Shown here one piece after another: positions 15,056 to 22,171 of a stretch of 55,472 nt of DNA. Every line of letters starts with the position of its first letter. The stretch's first letter is position 1. The DNA lies in NCBI RefSeq assembly GCF_937425535.1, contig NZ_OW485608.1, positions 1 through 55,472 on the forward strand, given 5' to 3'. The translations under genes and the position numbers were made by a program. Below the pieces are notes generated by a model that was given only the letters and a program-made list of their open reading frames with translations, was not told the origin of the DNA and searched no databases. This DNA is from Rhodovastum atsumiense (GTDB taxonomy: Bacteria; Pseudomonadota; Alphaproteobacteria; Acetobacterales; Acetobacteraceae).

Positions 15056-15810
15056 GCCGCCATGTCCTGTTCTGCAAGGTGGCACATGATCGAGCACTCG
15101 ATCGCTGGGCTGTCGTCCTGCGGCGGATAGTTCGCGGGCAGTTCGTCCAGCCACACAGGGTTGCCCTTCCCGTCCCGGCACGGCGTCCAGCCGATGGCAC
15201 GGGACAGGGCCGCCATCCTGGCGAAATCGGCCGGGTGGCACTTGCGCACCAGCGCCCAATATCCGCGCCCGCGGGCCTTGACGCATGTCGTGCAGTTGTT
15301 GTTGGCGAACCCGCGGGCATACTGCGCCGGCAGCTTGATCCCGGCCCGGTCCAGCATCCCCATGCAGTCGCCCTTGGATAGGCCGGCATCAATGAGCACA
15401 TTGGCCATCCGGACCTCTGGGTTCTGCGCCTTGAACCGAGCCGCACGCCCCCCCTCTTCCGCCGTGAACCCGAACACCTGAATGTGCGGGTCCCAGTCGC
15501 GTTCGAAGATCTGGCGTGGAGCTTTCTTCATCTCCACCGTGCACGGCGCGCCCTGGATGCCGCCGAGATACCGGCGCTTCTGCCAGACCTCCCAGCAGTC
15601 CGCGTAATCGAGGCTGCTCAGGTTGACGATTTCGCGCCCGAACCACCGTTCACAATCGGCCGCAAACCGGTTGTTATCCGCATCCTCGTTGGCCACGATG
15701 CACCTGGCGATGACAACCTCATCGTCAGGGAAGCGAGACAGCGTCAGCTTCGCGGCAACCGCACTTGCGGCGCCAGCCGAGAACCACGCAACGATCCTGC
15801 GCGCTGTCAT
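15052..15810 (-). CDS. PAPS reductase-like ATP pyrophosphatase family protein, 252 aa
   Basis: The N-terminus IVAWFSAGAASAVAAKL is a PP-loop-type motif of the phosphoadenosine phosphosulphate reductase superfamily. IVANEDADNNRF and WFGREIVNLSS follow as in phage members. Cysteines in GAPCTVEMKK, NNNCTTCVK and IECSIMC could bind a metal or Fe-S cluster. The family includes DndC-like sulphur-transfer enzymes. It is coupled to a methyltransferase-like gene by ATGA, so a DNA or tRNA modification role is possible. The substrate is unknown. Confidence 0.8.
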   Translation of the reverse strand: MTARRIVAWFSAGAASAVAAKLTLSRFPDDEVVIARCIVANEDADNNRFAADCERWFGREIVNLSSLDYADCWEVWQKRRYLGGIQGAPCTVEMKKAPRQIFERDWDPHIQVFGFTAEEGGRAARFKAQNPEVRMANVLIDAGLSKGDCMGMLDRAGIKLPAQYARGFANNNCTTCVKARGRGYWALVRKCHPADFARMAALSRAIGWTPCRDGKGNPVWLDELPANYPPQDDSPAIECSIMCHLAEQDMAA

Positions 15811-16421
15811 GCCGCCCTCCGCTCGACCGCGATGTCGTCGTCCACAGGGCCGCCCCATTGACTCGCCATCGCCTGTGCGATCCCTTCAAAGGTGCGGCTG
15901 CGCTCCCGCCAGCGGTCCGGGTGCGGCGACATCCGATGAACGCGCGCCACACGCCCATCCACGATCTTGGTCGGATACAGCGGCATCAGGCCATGCAGCC
16001 AAAGGCAGGTGGCCTTCGTCTCCCCGTGGCCAAACTGCCACGGCTGGATCACCTGCGCCGGCTCCCGGTAGTTGACGATGCGCTCCTTGGCGTAGCGGTG
16101 CATGATCGGGTTCTCGATCGCCCGCCGCGGGATCGGCGCATTCCATAGCGCGCTGAACAACTCCGCCGCCGCGTCGAGTTCGTCCCACAGGCCGCGCTCG
16201 CGCAGCCAGCGCACGCCGGAATTGCACAGGCGCGTGCAAGGCGGGTGGAACACCGCGAGCAGGTCCCAGCCGTCGTTCAACACGTCGCGCACGTCGCCGA
16301 CGATGTGCTTATTGGACCGGTCCTCCGCTGGGAGGAAGTCGCAGGACCACGCATCGTGCCCGAGCGCCGCGAACGCACGCCGCACCACGCCCGAAAACTC
16401 GCACCCGATTAATACGCGCAT
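15807..16421 (-). CDS. Cytosine methyltransferase-like protein, 204 aa
   Basis: MRVLIGCEFSGVVRRAFAALG is the SAM-binding motif region of C5-methyltransferase-like phage proteins. GDVRDVLNDGWDLLAVFHPPC contains the equivalent of the PC catalytic loop, with Cys at about residue 62. AIENPIMHRYA and QPWQFGHGETKATCLWL are family landmarks. At 204 residues it lacks a large target-recognition domain, so activity and specificity are uncertain. It may protect phage DNA from host restriction, perhaps with the PAPS-reductase-like neighbour. Confidence 0.8.
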   Translation of the reverse strand: MRVLIGCEFSGVVRRAFAALGHDAWSCDFLPAEDRSNKHIVGDVRDVLNDGWDLLAVFHPPCTRLCNSGVRWLRERGLWDELDAAAELFSALWNAPIPRRAIENPIMHRYAKERIVNYREPAQVIQPWQFGHGETKATCLWLHGLMPLYPTKIVDGRVARVHRMSPHPDRWRERSRTFEGIAQAMASQWGGPVDDDIAVERRAA

Positions 16422-16942
16422 CACGCCGCCCTCGCGATCGCGCCAAGCCCAGCGCACAACAGGCCCCAGCGCGCGATCAGCGCGGCCTCGGCGCGGTCTG
16501 CATCCAGCTTGCGGGAGAAGATGCCGGATTGGCCCGGCCAGAGCTGAAGGGCGCGCTGCCGGCTGGCTTCCTTTCGCTGCGCCGGCTTCGAACCAGGCGG
16601 CAGGCTTACGCCCATGGCCTTGCGCCACGCCTGGGGCTGCACCGGCGTCATCGGCAATCCGAGCGCCGCGACAATGCCCTCGACAATGCCGGCGGCCCGG
16701 CACAGCTCGCCGGCATAGGTCGGCACATCGGTAGGTCGGCCGGTGACGTGCTCCAGCACCACGTGATCCGGCCGCAGGGACCGAATAGCGTCCGCCAGTT
16801 CCGCCGGCGCGATCCGATGCCGCGTCGTCTTGCCCACCCGGACGGAGACGACGGGCATATCCAGCACCTGCGCCAGCGATCCGTCCGGATGCAGCAGAGC
16901 AAGCGCGCCCTCACAGCCCGGATCCACACCCAGCACCATCAT
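16421..16942 (-). CDS. RuvC-like Holliday junction resolvase, 173 aa
   Basis: VLGVDPGCEGALALL carries the first catalytic Asp of the RuvC/RNase H fold. VVLEHVTGRP supplies the Glu, and DADRAEAALIARWG matches the C-terminal acidic helix. It should cut branched DNA before packaging. ATG at 16942 overlaps the previous stop; another in-frame Met follows at once. The stop overlaps the methyltransferase start. Confidence 0.88.
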   Translation of the reverse strand: MMVLGVDPGCEGALALLHPDGSLAQVLDMPVVSVRVGKTTRHRIAPAELADAIRSLRPDHVVLEHVTGRPTDVPTYAGELCRAAGIVEGIVAALGLPMTPVQPQAWRKAMGVSLPPGSKPAQRKEASRQRALQLWPGQSGIFSRKLDADRAEAALIARWGLLCAGLGAIARAA

Positions 16943-17337
16943 GTCGCAGAACTCCGCACATCTGCGTATCTGACCACTCGCCGGAGGCCGAGCGCGTCGA
17001 GCAGCGTCGGGCCTGGATCGCGCCGCGCGGTCAGCACGTCGTTGAGCACCGTCGGCGAGATGCCGTGCGCCCTCGCCCACGCCTGCTGGCCGCCGGCCGC
17101 CTCGATCTCTCGGCGCAGGCGGGCATAGAGATCGGCCAGCGACAACGTCGGGCGCGGCGCCTTCGCCGTCAGCCGCTCCAGCTCGGCCAACCGATCACGC
17201 TGACCGGGAGATGGCCTAACCACGGCACGCAGTTCCGTAAGCTCTTCTAACAGCACTGCGCAGCGTTCGGCGTCGGTCATCTCCGGGACCTCGGGCGGCA
17301 TGATCCTACGCATGACGGCTACAGGGAGCGGGCGCAT
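16939..17337 (-). CDS. Cro/C1-like helix-turn-helix protein, 132 aa
   Basis: The C-terminal domain (LRREIEAAGGQQAWARAHG then ISPTVLNDVLTARRDP) is a helix-turn-helix typical of short Cro-like regulators, ending with a beta strand (LRRVVRYADV). The N-terminal 60 residues are helical and charged. ATG at 17337 overlaps the preceding stop. It may regulate this operon, or act as an accessory replication protein. Confidence 0.72.
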   Translation of the reverse strand: MRPLPVAVMRRIMPPEVPEMTDAERCAVLLEELTELRAVVRPSPGQRDRLAELERLTAKAPRPTLSLADLYARLRREIEAAGGQQAWARAHGISPTVLNDVLTARRDPGPTLLDALGLRRVVRYADVRSSAT

Positions 17338-17624
17338 CAGGCAGCCTCCACCCATGGCTGTTGCCGAGCGGTGCGGGCGCAGTCCGGGCCGCAGTAGGCG
17401 CGCACCCTGGGGCCATCCACGGCATAGACCCGCACGGCATCATCGTCCGGTCCTGCATCACCGCCGCACTGGCGGCATCGCAATTCGGACAGCGGCCGGA
17501 ACACCTTCAGCGCATCGCGCTCCAGATCGAGTTGCCGGCTGTCGTGGATGGTCGGCCGCCCGAGCGGGTGGCCGGGCATAACGCCCGGCTCCTGTTCGCT
17601 TGGCTGGTTAGCAGTCCCGGTCAC
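17337..17624 (-). CDS. Small zinc-finger-like protein, 95 aa
   Basis: The GTG start at 17624 overlaps the preceding stop (GTGA). CRQCGGDAG and AYCGPDCARTARQ give a four-Cys zinc-knuckle pattern in the C-terminal half. The N-terminus is Pro/Gln-rich. The function is unknown; such small fingers in phage replication operons often bind nucleic acid. Confidence 0.65.
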   Translation of the reverse strand: MTGTANQPSEQEPGVMPGHPLGRPTIHDSRQLDLERDALKVFRPLSELRCRQCGGDAGPDDDAVRVYAVDGPRVRAYCGPDCARTARQQPWVEAA

Positions 17625-17761
17625 TTCTCCAACTCCCTCGCGATTTCGGCAGCTCGTAGCGAGAGGCGGAGAACGCGCTCCCACCAGAGCACGAAACCAC
17701 TGGCCCGGTTGATGCCGAACCAGTAGCAGAGGCGCAGTCGATAGCTCAGCCAAGCGAACAC
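17621..17761 (-). CDS. Short amphipathic protein, 46 aa
   Basis: The frame reads VFAWLSYRLRLCYWFGINRA then SGFVLWWERVLRLSLRAA. Its Arg/Trp-rich helices resemble tiny prophage proteins encoded in replication operons. I chose GTG at 17761, seven bases after the previous stop. ATG at 17815, inside the upstream gene, is the other choice. The function is unknown. Confidence 0.5.
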   Translation of the reverse strand: MFAWLSYRLRLCYWFGINRASGFVLWWERVLRLSLRAAEIARELEK

Positions 17762-17766
17762 ACCGC

Positions 17767-18216
17767 TCAATCTGCGCCGGCACCACTTAGGCAAGCGTTG
17801 GCAGCACGCATCCATTCATCAGTCACGGCCCTGAGCCGCGCCTCTTCAACGGCGAGTTCTTTTCTCAATTGCTCGCAGCGATACTCGGCGAGCTTGAGCC
17901 GGGACGAGCGGATCAACTCCGCCTCCTCCACGGTGACGGAGAACACCTCAGCAGCGCGCCATGACCTGAGACGGCGCGGGGTGATCCCGAGGATTTCAGC
18001 CGCGTCGTGTTCAGCGGCCTTCATTGTGTCATTGTGTCTACGGCATAACCTAACGACCTCCGCGATGATTCCGGATAGTTCCCGAATCGTTCGATCACGG
18101 AAAAAATTATCCAAATTTCTGCGGCAGTCTTTCCAGGCCACGCCAGTGCTCTCCGGTGCAGATTGCGTCTTGGGGAGATCACAACCGACAACAGCAGAGA
18201 GAGAGGCGGACGACAT
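17767..18216 (-). CDS. Hypothetical DNA-binding-like protein, 149 aa
   Basis: Residues 65 to 95 (AAEHDAAEILGITPRRLRSWRAAEVFSVTVEEAELI) contain a helix-turn-helix-like element, followed by a helical, charged C-terminus (RLKLAEYRCEQLRKELAVEEARL). ATG at 18216 has GGAG six bases upstream, directly after the TAG of the small membrane protein gene. It is the second gene of the leftward operon. Confidence 0.7.
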   Translation of the reverse strand: MSSASLSAVVGCDLPKTQSAPESTGVAWKDCRRNLDNFFRDRTIRELSGIIAEVVRLCRRHNDTMKAAEHDAAEILGITPRRLRSWRAAEVFSVTVEEAELIRSSRLKLAEYRCEQLRKELAVEEARLRAVTDEWMRAANACLSGAGAD

Positions 18217-18225
18217 GGCGGGCTC

Positions 18226-18384
18226 CTATACGCCCGCTATCGCCGTTTTCACGGCCTCTCCGACACGGGACAGGATCGCCGCCATGCCCACCCACCAAGG
18301 GACAGACACGCCAATGACGAAGAGCAAGGCCGTGCGGAGCGAAACCCGGTCCCGGCGGCCGAGCGATGGGATCGCAGCGATCAT
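18226..18384 (-). CDS. Small membrane protein, 52 aa
   Basis: One clear transmembrane segment (TALLFVIGVSVPWWVGMAAIL) follows a basic N-terminus (LGRRDRVSLR). ATG at 18384 has GAGAGG seven bases upstream. The TAG stop sits just before the next gene's ribosome site. It overlaps a rightward gene on the other strand. The role is unknown; such proteins can be antiholins or superinfection factors. Confidence 0.65.
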   Translation of the reverse strand: MIAAIPSLGRRDRVSLRTALLFVIGVSVPWWVGMAAILSRVGEAVKTAIAGV

Positions 18385-18568
18385 GGATGAACCTCTCGAT
18401 GTTGGAGCCGCACAGCTCGCGCTGCTGCGGCGAATGCTGTCTGTGTTGGAGGTGATCCAGGGCGAACTGGTCGCCGAGCGTGAGCGGCGGGACGGCCTGG
18501 ACAAGGCCCGCGCGACATGGGCACGCGAGCAGCGGGCCGCGCTGGACCGGCTCCGGGCTGGGCCGTGA
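18314..18568 (+). CDS. Small coiled-coil protein, 84 aa
   Basis: The frame ends LRRMLSVLEVIQGELVAERER then RDGLDKARATWAREQRAAL, a clear heptad-like coil. Two starts are possible: ATG at 18314 (used here) and ATG at 18382, whose codon overlaps that of the opposite-strand membrane protein inside a shared CATG. The gene is coupled to the next by GTGA. It is one of few rightward genes in this region. Confidence 0.55.
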   Translation: MTKSKAVRSETRSRRPSDGIAAIMDEPLDVGAAQLALLRRMLSVLEVIQGELVAERERRDGLDKARATWAREQRAALDRLRAGP

Positions 18569-18663
18569 CGAAGCCAGACCGCGTGCAGGTCTATCTGTGC
18601 ATCCTGTGGACGCTGGCCGTGGCGCTTTACATCCTCGGGTTTCTGATCCTGTGGAAGCTGTAG
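18565..18663 (+). CDS. Tiny membrane protein, 32 aa
   Basis: The GTG at 18565 overlaps the stop of the coiled-coil gene. The sequence VTKPDRVQVYLCILWTLAVA then LYILGFLILWKL is a single transmembrane helix with a short polar head. It ends 5 bases before the stop of the converging gene. A regulator of membrane or lysis timing is one option; nothing proves it. Confidence 0.55.
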   Translation: MTKPDRVQVYLCILWTLAVALYILGFLILWKL

Positions 18664-18668
18664 GAGCA

Positions 18669-19133
18669 TCAGGCAGCGAGCCTCACGTTCCGGAAGGCCC
18701 GCTCGCATTCGCCGAGCGTCCAGTCGGGGTGCGCCCTCCAGATCGGTTTCAGGCTGGCGCGGACCTCCTTGAGCGCAGACAAATGCTGCATGTCATCCGC
18801 GACGGATTTTTCACGGATGGCGATGATGCGATCCAACTCCATCTCGCGGAGGAAGTCAGTTTCCTTGATGACCTTCGCCTCGTCATCAAGCGCATACCGA
18901 CGCCGCAGCATATCGAAGCAGGATTGCGCATCGGTGTCAGTCGCCATCCTGCGCATCTGCTTCGTTGCAGCTTCCTTGACCGAACGCGCGAAGTCGCGCT
19001 TTGCGCCCTCCACGAGCAATTCGCGGTTGGCTTCGATCATGGGGAAGCCGAATTCAATCGCCTTGTGTCGGTCGATCCGGATGCCATCGTTGGCGAATGA
19101 TATGGCCTGCTGGACGATGTCCTTATGCCGCAT
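18669..19133 (-). CDS. Hypothetical helical protein, 154 aa
   Basis: It begins MRHKDIVQQAISFANDGIRI and is helical and charged throughout, with a coiled segment (EAKVIKETDFLREMELDRIIAIREKSV). The C-terminus IWRAHPDWTLGECERAFRNV is compact. ATG at 19133 overlaps the end of the ParB-like gene by 11 bases. It lies in the cro operon. The family is not recognised. Confidence 0.65.
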   Translation of the reverse strand: MRHKDIVQQAISFANDGIRIDRHKAIEFGFPMIEANRELLVEGAKRDFARSVKEAATKQMRRMATDTDAQSCFDMLRRRYALDDEAKVIKETDFLREMELDRIIAIREKSVADDMQHLSALKEVRASLKPIWRAHPDWTLGECERAFRNVRLAA

Positions 19134-20283
19134 GCTTCGTCTCCACCGTTGCCGCGATGGCGCGTTCAATCCGCGCCCATCGAACCGGCTCGACCTCGCG
19201 ATACAGGGGGATGAACTCGGCCAACCATGCAGCGGCCTTGTCCAACATCTCGACCGGCTCCCCGTAACCGGTGTGCTTCTTCCAGGCGTCGATGACGACG
19301 GACGGCGCGGGGAGCGCCGCGAGATTCTTGATCGCGTCCATCGCCTTCCGCCGGACCTCAGCAGCAGCCCAATCGAACCGTTCAACCGGTTGGGGCGGCG
19401 GCGGCGCAGGTTCGGGTTCCGGATCGGGCTCAGGCACCGGATCGGTGGGTTGCTCTACCTCTTCCGGTTCGTCAGCCGGTTCCGCGATGTCGGCCGGCGT
19501 CCAGGCCGGATCCGGCTCCTGCACAGGCTCAGGCTGCGGCTGCCGTGCCGCCACGGTCTCCTGATCAGGTTCCTCGGCGCCGATGTCAGCGGGCGTCCAC
19601 GCGGGCTCAGGCTTTGGCGAGACGACGGGCGCCTGGGCTGGCGTGGGCACAGACACCGGGCGTGCCTGAACGGGCGCCACAGGCGCGGCCGGGCGCGGGG
19701 GTGGTGGGGGTGGGGGTGGGGGTGGGGGTGGGGATGGCGGCGGAGCAGAAGGACGCGAGCGATTGGAATTAATGCTCGACGTATTCATGGTGTAGGAGAT
19801 ACCACCACGATGTGCCGTGCGAGCTTTATCTATCTGCGGATTTTCCGCAGATACGGGTGGAGGAGGCGGACGCAGCTTCCTGACTGTCCCCTCGTCCACG
19901 GCAGCGATCTTTGCGATCCAGCGATTGCTTTCTTTGCTCCACTCGGGATCATTGATCAGCCGCAGCACGGCGCGGCGTTTGTCTTCGTTGGTGCGCCGTT
20001 GACCATGCGAGGAATTGGCGGACAGGCTGAACAGGATGGCATCGCGCTGCGTCCCCTGCCGCACGTCGGCCTCGATCTCGACAAGACCCAGCGACTGACC
20101 GGCCAGCGTCCGATGGAACCCATCGGCGAGCCAGTAGTCGGTGCCGTCGAAGAAGGTGATCACCGGCGGGAACACGGCGCCATCGGCCATGTCCTGAGCG
20201 TACTCTTCGACCCAGTCCCGGTGCAGGGCGGCGCGTGGCTGGGTGCCGCCGTCCGTTCGGATCTTGGCGATTTCCAGCTTCAT
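19123..20283 (-). CDS. ParB-like nuclease-domain protein with a proline-rich linker, 386 aa
   Basis: Residues 1 to 110 form a ParB/Srx-type domain (TQPRAALHRDWVEEYAQDM, FFDGTDYWLADGFHRTLAG), with the ADGFHR box equivalent to the ParB arginine motif. A short HTH-like segment (NRWIAKIAAVDEGTVRKL) precedes a 130-residue Pro/Glu-rich linker, including an uninterrupted run of prolines near residue 190 and two AWTPADI repeats. The C-terminus is helical. It follows the cro-like gene (ATGA). A regulatory or DNA-binding role is likely; canonical partition is less so, because a separate ParA system exists. Confidence 0.75.
   Translation of the reverse strand: MKLEIAKIRTDGGTQPRAALHRDWVEEYAQDMADGAVFPPVITFFDGTDYWLADGFHRTLAGQSLGLVEIEADVRQGTQRDAILFSLSANSSHGQRRTNEDKRRAVLRLINDPEWSKESNRWIAKIAAVDEGTVRKLRPPPPPVSAENPQIDKARTAHRGGISYTMNTSSINSNRSRPSAPPPSPPPPPPPPPPPPRPAAPVAPVQARPVSVPTPAQAPVVSPKPEPAWTPADIGAEEPDQETVAARQPQPEPVQEPDPAWTPADIAEPADEPEEVEQPTDPVPEPDPEPEPAPPPPQPVERFDWAAAEVRRKAMDAIKNLAALPAPSVVIDAWKKHTGYGEPVEMLDKAAAWLAEFIPLYREVEPVRWARIERAIAATVETKHAA
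19696..19734. repeat. GGGGGT repeat encoding the proline run
   Basis: A run of about six GGGGGT-type units on the plus strand encodes the proline tract on the minus strand. It is a potential G-quadruplex and a likely site of slippage-driven length variation. Confidence 0.75.
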
Positions 20284-20537
20284 GCCGCCTCCGCATGTGC
20301 TGCCGCCCCACCAGGCGGCGGGATGATGGTGTCGTCGTTGGCCGCAGGCGGATCCCAGAGATCAGGACGAAGCTCATGAAGGGGAATGCTGGTTGCCTGC
20401 GCGACGGAACGGGCGCGTCCAGCCGGAACGCGCCGCCACTGCGAGACGGATTGCGGGTTCCGCATCCCGATCGCACGTGCGAGCGCACTGACGCCGCCGG
20501 CGGTCCTGATCGCTCGCATGAGGGGTTCATCTCTCAT
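20280..20537 (-). CDS. cro: Cro-like helix-turn-helix regulator, 85 aa
   Basis: AIRTAGGVSALARAIGM then RNPQSVSQWRRVPAGRA form a YdaS/Cro-type helix-turn-helix, including the typical VPAGRA turn before helix 4. It diverges from the CI-like repressor, the usual immunity-switch arrangement. ATG at 20537 lies about seven bases from a TACAAT -10 box, so the mRNA may be almost leaderless. The disordered tail (PPPGGAAAHAEAA) overlaps the next start. Confidence 0.82.
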   Translation of the reverse strand: MRDEPLMRAIRTAGGVSALARAIGMRNPQSVSQWRRVPAGRARSVAQATSIPLHELRPDLWDPPAANDDTIIPPPGGAAAHAEAA

Positions 20538-20543
20538 GCCCCC

Positions 20544-20572
20544 ATTGTAAGCATAACCTTCATTGCTTTCAA
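20544..20572 (-). promoter_or_regulatory. Leftward cro promoter with operator motif
   Basis: On the minus strand, TTGAAA (20572 to 20567), 17 bases, TACAAT (20549 to 20544). The 17-bp motif TGAAGGT-N3-GCTTACA (20562 to 20546) covers the spacer and the -10 box. The same motif occurs twice upstream of the rightward early operon. Confidence 0.75.
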
Positions 20573-20587
20573 GGGGAGCTTTTAGCG

Positions 20588-20636
20588 ACTTCACCGCTGA
20601 AGGTGGATTACAAGCGACCAAATCCTTGGGTTAAAG
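20588..20636 (+). promoter_or_regulatory. Candidate repressor promoter and operator
   Basis: TTACAA (20608 to 20613), 17 bases, TTAAAG (20631 to 20636) reads towards the repressor gene and is weak, as expected for a maintenance promoter. An imperfect dyad ACTTCA-ccgc-TGAAGGTG (20588 to 20605) adjoins it and resembles the early-operon operator. Confidence 0.5.
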
Positions 20637-20649
20637 AGTCTGGACTGAT

Positions 20650-21144
20650 ATGGCCTTGGGGCAGAGAATTTCCGAACTGATGAAAGCGCGCGGCATGGAC
20701 CAGTCGGCGCTGGCCCGCACCCTTGGCATCAAGTCGCAATCTGTGAACCAGTGGATCGCGGGAAGAACGGCCCCTGGCCGTGACCGCCTCCCCGCCATTG
20801 CTGGTGCACTTGGTGTGTCTGTGGCTGACCTGATCGATGATCGGGGCGGATCATCGGAAGCTACTGGCCAAGTAGGACAATCACATACCGATAATCCTAG
20901 TCTGCCAGATTTATCTCCAGAGTTACGGGATGCCTTGAGGGTAATCCTTTTGCATCTCGGCATCAAAATTGACTACACGGATAGCGGAACGCCTTTTATC
21001 AGCGGCCCACTGCCGGGAGAGTTTGTCAAAGATCCCGACGAACTCGCCCTCCTCAGATTTTGGCGCGGCCTCGACCACGCCCAAAGGATCCTGATGACGC
21101 AAATGCTCGAGATGCGACAGGATCACCTGCGCGCTCGTGGCTGA
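20650..21144 (+). CDS. CI-like phage repressor, 164 aa
   Basis: The N-terminal XRE domain (LGQRISELMKARGMDQSALA then RTLGIKSQSVNQWIAGRTAP, GALGVSVADLIDD) is clear. The C-terminal 90 residues have no S24 peptidase motif, so RecA-driven self-cleavage is not expected; induction must work another way. The divergent cro-like gene and shared operators support a master lysogeny repressor. Start ATG at 20650. Confidence 0.85.
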   Translation: MALGQRISELMKARGMDQSALARTLGIKSQSVNQWIAGRTAPGRDRLPAIAGALGVSVADLIDDRGGSSEATGQVGQSHTDNPSLPDLSPELRDALRVILLHLGIKIDYTDSGTPFISGPLPGEFVKDPDELALLRFWRGLDHAQRILMTQMLEMRQDHLRARG

Positions 21145-21622
21145 TCGACTCATAGCCCTAACCTGCTTCGAACAGAACGGGAACATACGCGCTGAAGCGC
21201 AATGAGTCTACCGTATTTCGCGCACAGGGTGGCGCATCGTGGCGGCCACCACGCCTCCAATTGGCCAGATACGCGGCGGAACGCGCCCAGTCAGCGCCAA
21301 GTAATTGGAGTCGCCCGAAAGGCCATAGGTCGCTGGGTTCCATGCTCGTCCCGTGCCTCCTATCCACCGTCAAGATCCCGGTAATTACCTATAAGGCTAT
21401 CGCCACAGGCGGATGTCAGCAACCGCAATCAACTAATAAGTTGTTGAAAAGACTCGGACTCTTTTTTTAGACGCAGAAAGCAACCATTCCGAGATGCCTA
21501 CAGGGGCATCCTGATGTCGGCAAATAGGATTTGTATCACAGAGCTTCAGGAAAAATATCTGCGCCACACATAGCGCAGATTGACGAACAAAATTGTTGGT
21601 AAGGAACAGAAAATTTGACCTG
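21145..21622. other. Intergenic region, 478 bases, no gene supported
   Basis: It contains several inverted repeats. CTCCAATT (21255 to 21262) pairs with AATTGGAG (21303 to 21310). GGTAATTACC is at 21380 to 21389, and GATGCC/GGCATC at 21493 to 21510. A weak AAAAGA/TCTTTT stem ends in a T7 run near 21465 and could terminate repressor transcripts. The right half is AT-rich compared with the rest of the genome. No tRNA or integrase attachment site could be confirmed. Confidence 0.6.
21557..21580 (-). terminator. Intrinsic terminator of the leftward Arc-like gene
   Basis: Read on the minus strand, an 8-bp perfect stem (ATCTGCGC with GCGCAGAT) and 8-base loop are followed by ATTTTTCC. It lies about 40 bases after the stop of the Arc-like gene. 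Confidence 0.7.
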
Positions 21623-21793
21623 TTATTGCGATTTTTGGGAAGATTTTTCTTCCATGGCTTTTGCTTCTTTGAGTCTGAACACCACTTCATTACTTATGGT
21701 GCGACAGTTTTTATCAGCCGACGCCGCAAGCCACTCCTTTAACTCTGGAGGAAGCCTGATCTTTAACTGAGCCTCATTCATCGGATTACCCAT
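21623..21793 (-). CDS. Arc/Mnt-like ribbon-helix-helix repressor, 56 aa
   Basis: AQLKIRLPPELKEWLAASAD then KNCRTISNEVVFRLKEA matches the Arc family: a beta strand (KIRL) then two helices with the conserved NEV. The start could be 21796, 21793 or 21781. The codon region overlaps a 27-bp palindrome, consistent with autorepression. The transcript would begin from TTGACA at 21853 to 21848. Confidence 0.8.
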   Translation of the reverse strand: MGNPMNEAQLKIRLPPELKEWLAASADKNCRTISNEVVFRLKEAKAMEEKSSQKSQ

Positions 21794-21865
21794 CATAATG
21801 AACCACCGTGGTCCATTATGGGGACTAAACCACCGTGGTTCCGTTGCTGTCAACACCACGGTGGT
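21794..21865. promoter_or_regulatory. Three ACCACNGTGGT operators between divergent Arc-like genes
   Basis: Copies are at 21802 to 21812, 21829 to 21839 and 21855 to 21865, with centres 27 and 26 bases apart. The first is extended by flanking CATAATG and CATTATG into a 27-bp near-palindrome (21794 to 21820). A minus-strand TTGACA (21853 to 21848) and a TTTAGT -10 box 18 bases on bracket the middle copy. Confidence 0.8.
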
Positions 21866-21877
21866 CCAAATTGGGGC

Positions 21878-22171
21878 ATGGCCCGTGACGACCCGCAGAT
21901 GAAATTGAGGATGCCACATGCGCTCAAGGAGCGTGTCGAGGCGGCGGCGCGGGCCAGCGGCAGGTCCATCAATGCTGAGCTGGTGGACCGGATCGAACGA
22001 TCCTTCGCCGATTCCCCCGCCGGGGCAGAGGCGTTCCTGCGTCAGATCGCGCAGGCCCTGGAAGAGCTGCAGAGCCGGGGCGTGTCGGATCTGCGGCTGA
22101 GCCTGCCCGACGAAGTTAAACCAGCCAGCCTGCCGCGTGCGGGGCGCCGACCTCGCTCAAGCGGTCAGTAG
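21878..22171 (+). CDS. Arc-like ribbon-helix-helix protein, 97 aa
   Basis: MARDDPQMKLRMPHALKERV then EAAARASGRSINAELVDRIE is a near-textbook Arc-family DNA-binding domain (strand KLRM, then NAEL). A C-terminal helical extension (residues 48 to 75) and a basic tail follow. It diverges from the second Arc-like gene across a triple operator, recalling the arc/mnt immunity region of P22. Start ATG at 21878; the leader appears very short. Confidence 0.85.
   Translation: MARDDPQMKLRMPHALKERVEAAARASGRSINAELVDRIERSFADSPAGAEAFLRQIAQALEELQSRGVSDLRLSLPDEVKPASLPRAGRRPRSSGQ

Noticed and set aside
21300-21372. tRNA-like or attachment-site-like sequence (GGGTTCC...CCTCCTATCCACC)
   Set aside because: It does not fold into a cloverleaf with proper T-arm and acceptor pairing by eye, and no integrase gene exists to use an attachment site.
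21433-21690. 85-codon minus-strand frame in the AT-rich region
   Set aside because: It overlaps the Arc-like gene and its terminator in another frame; the basic, low-complexity product and lack of a ribosome site make it unlikely.
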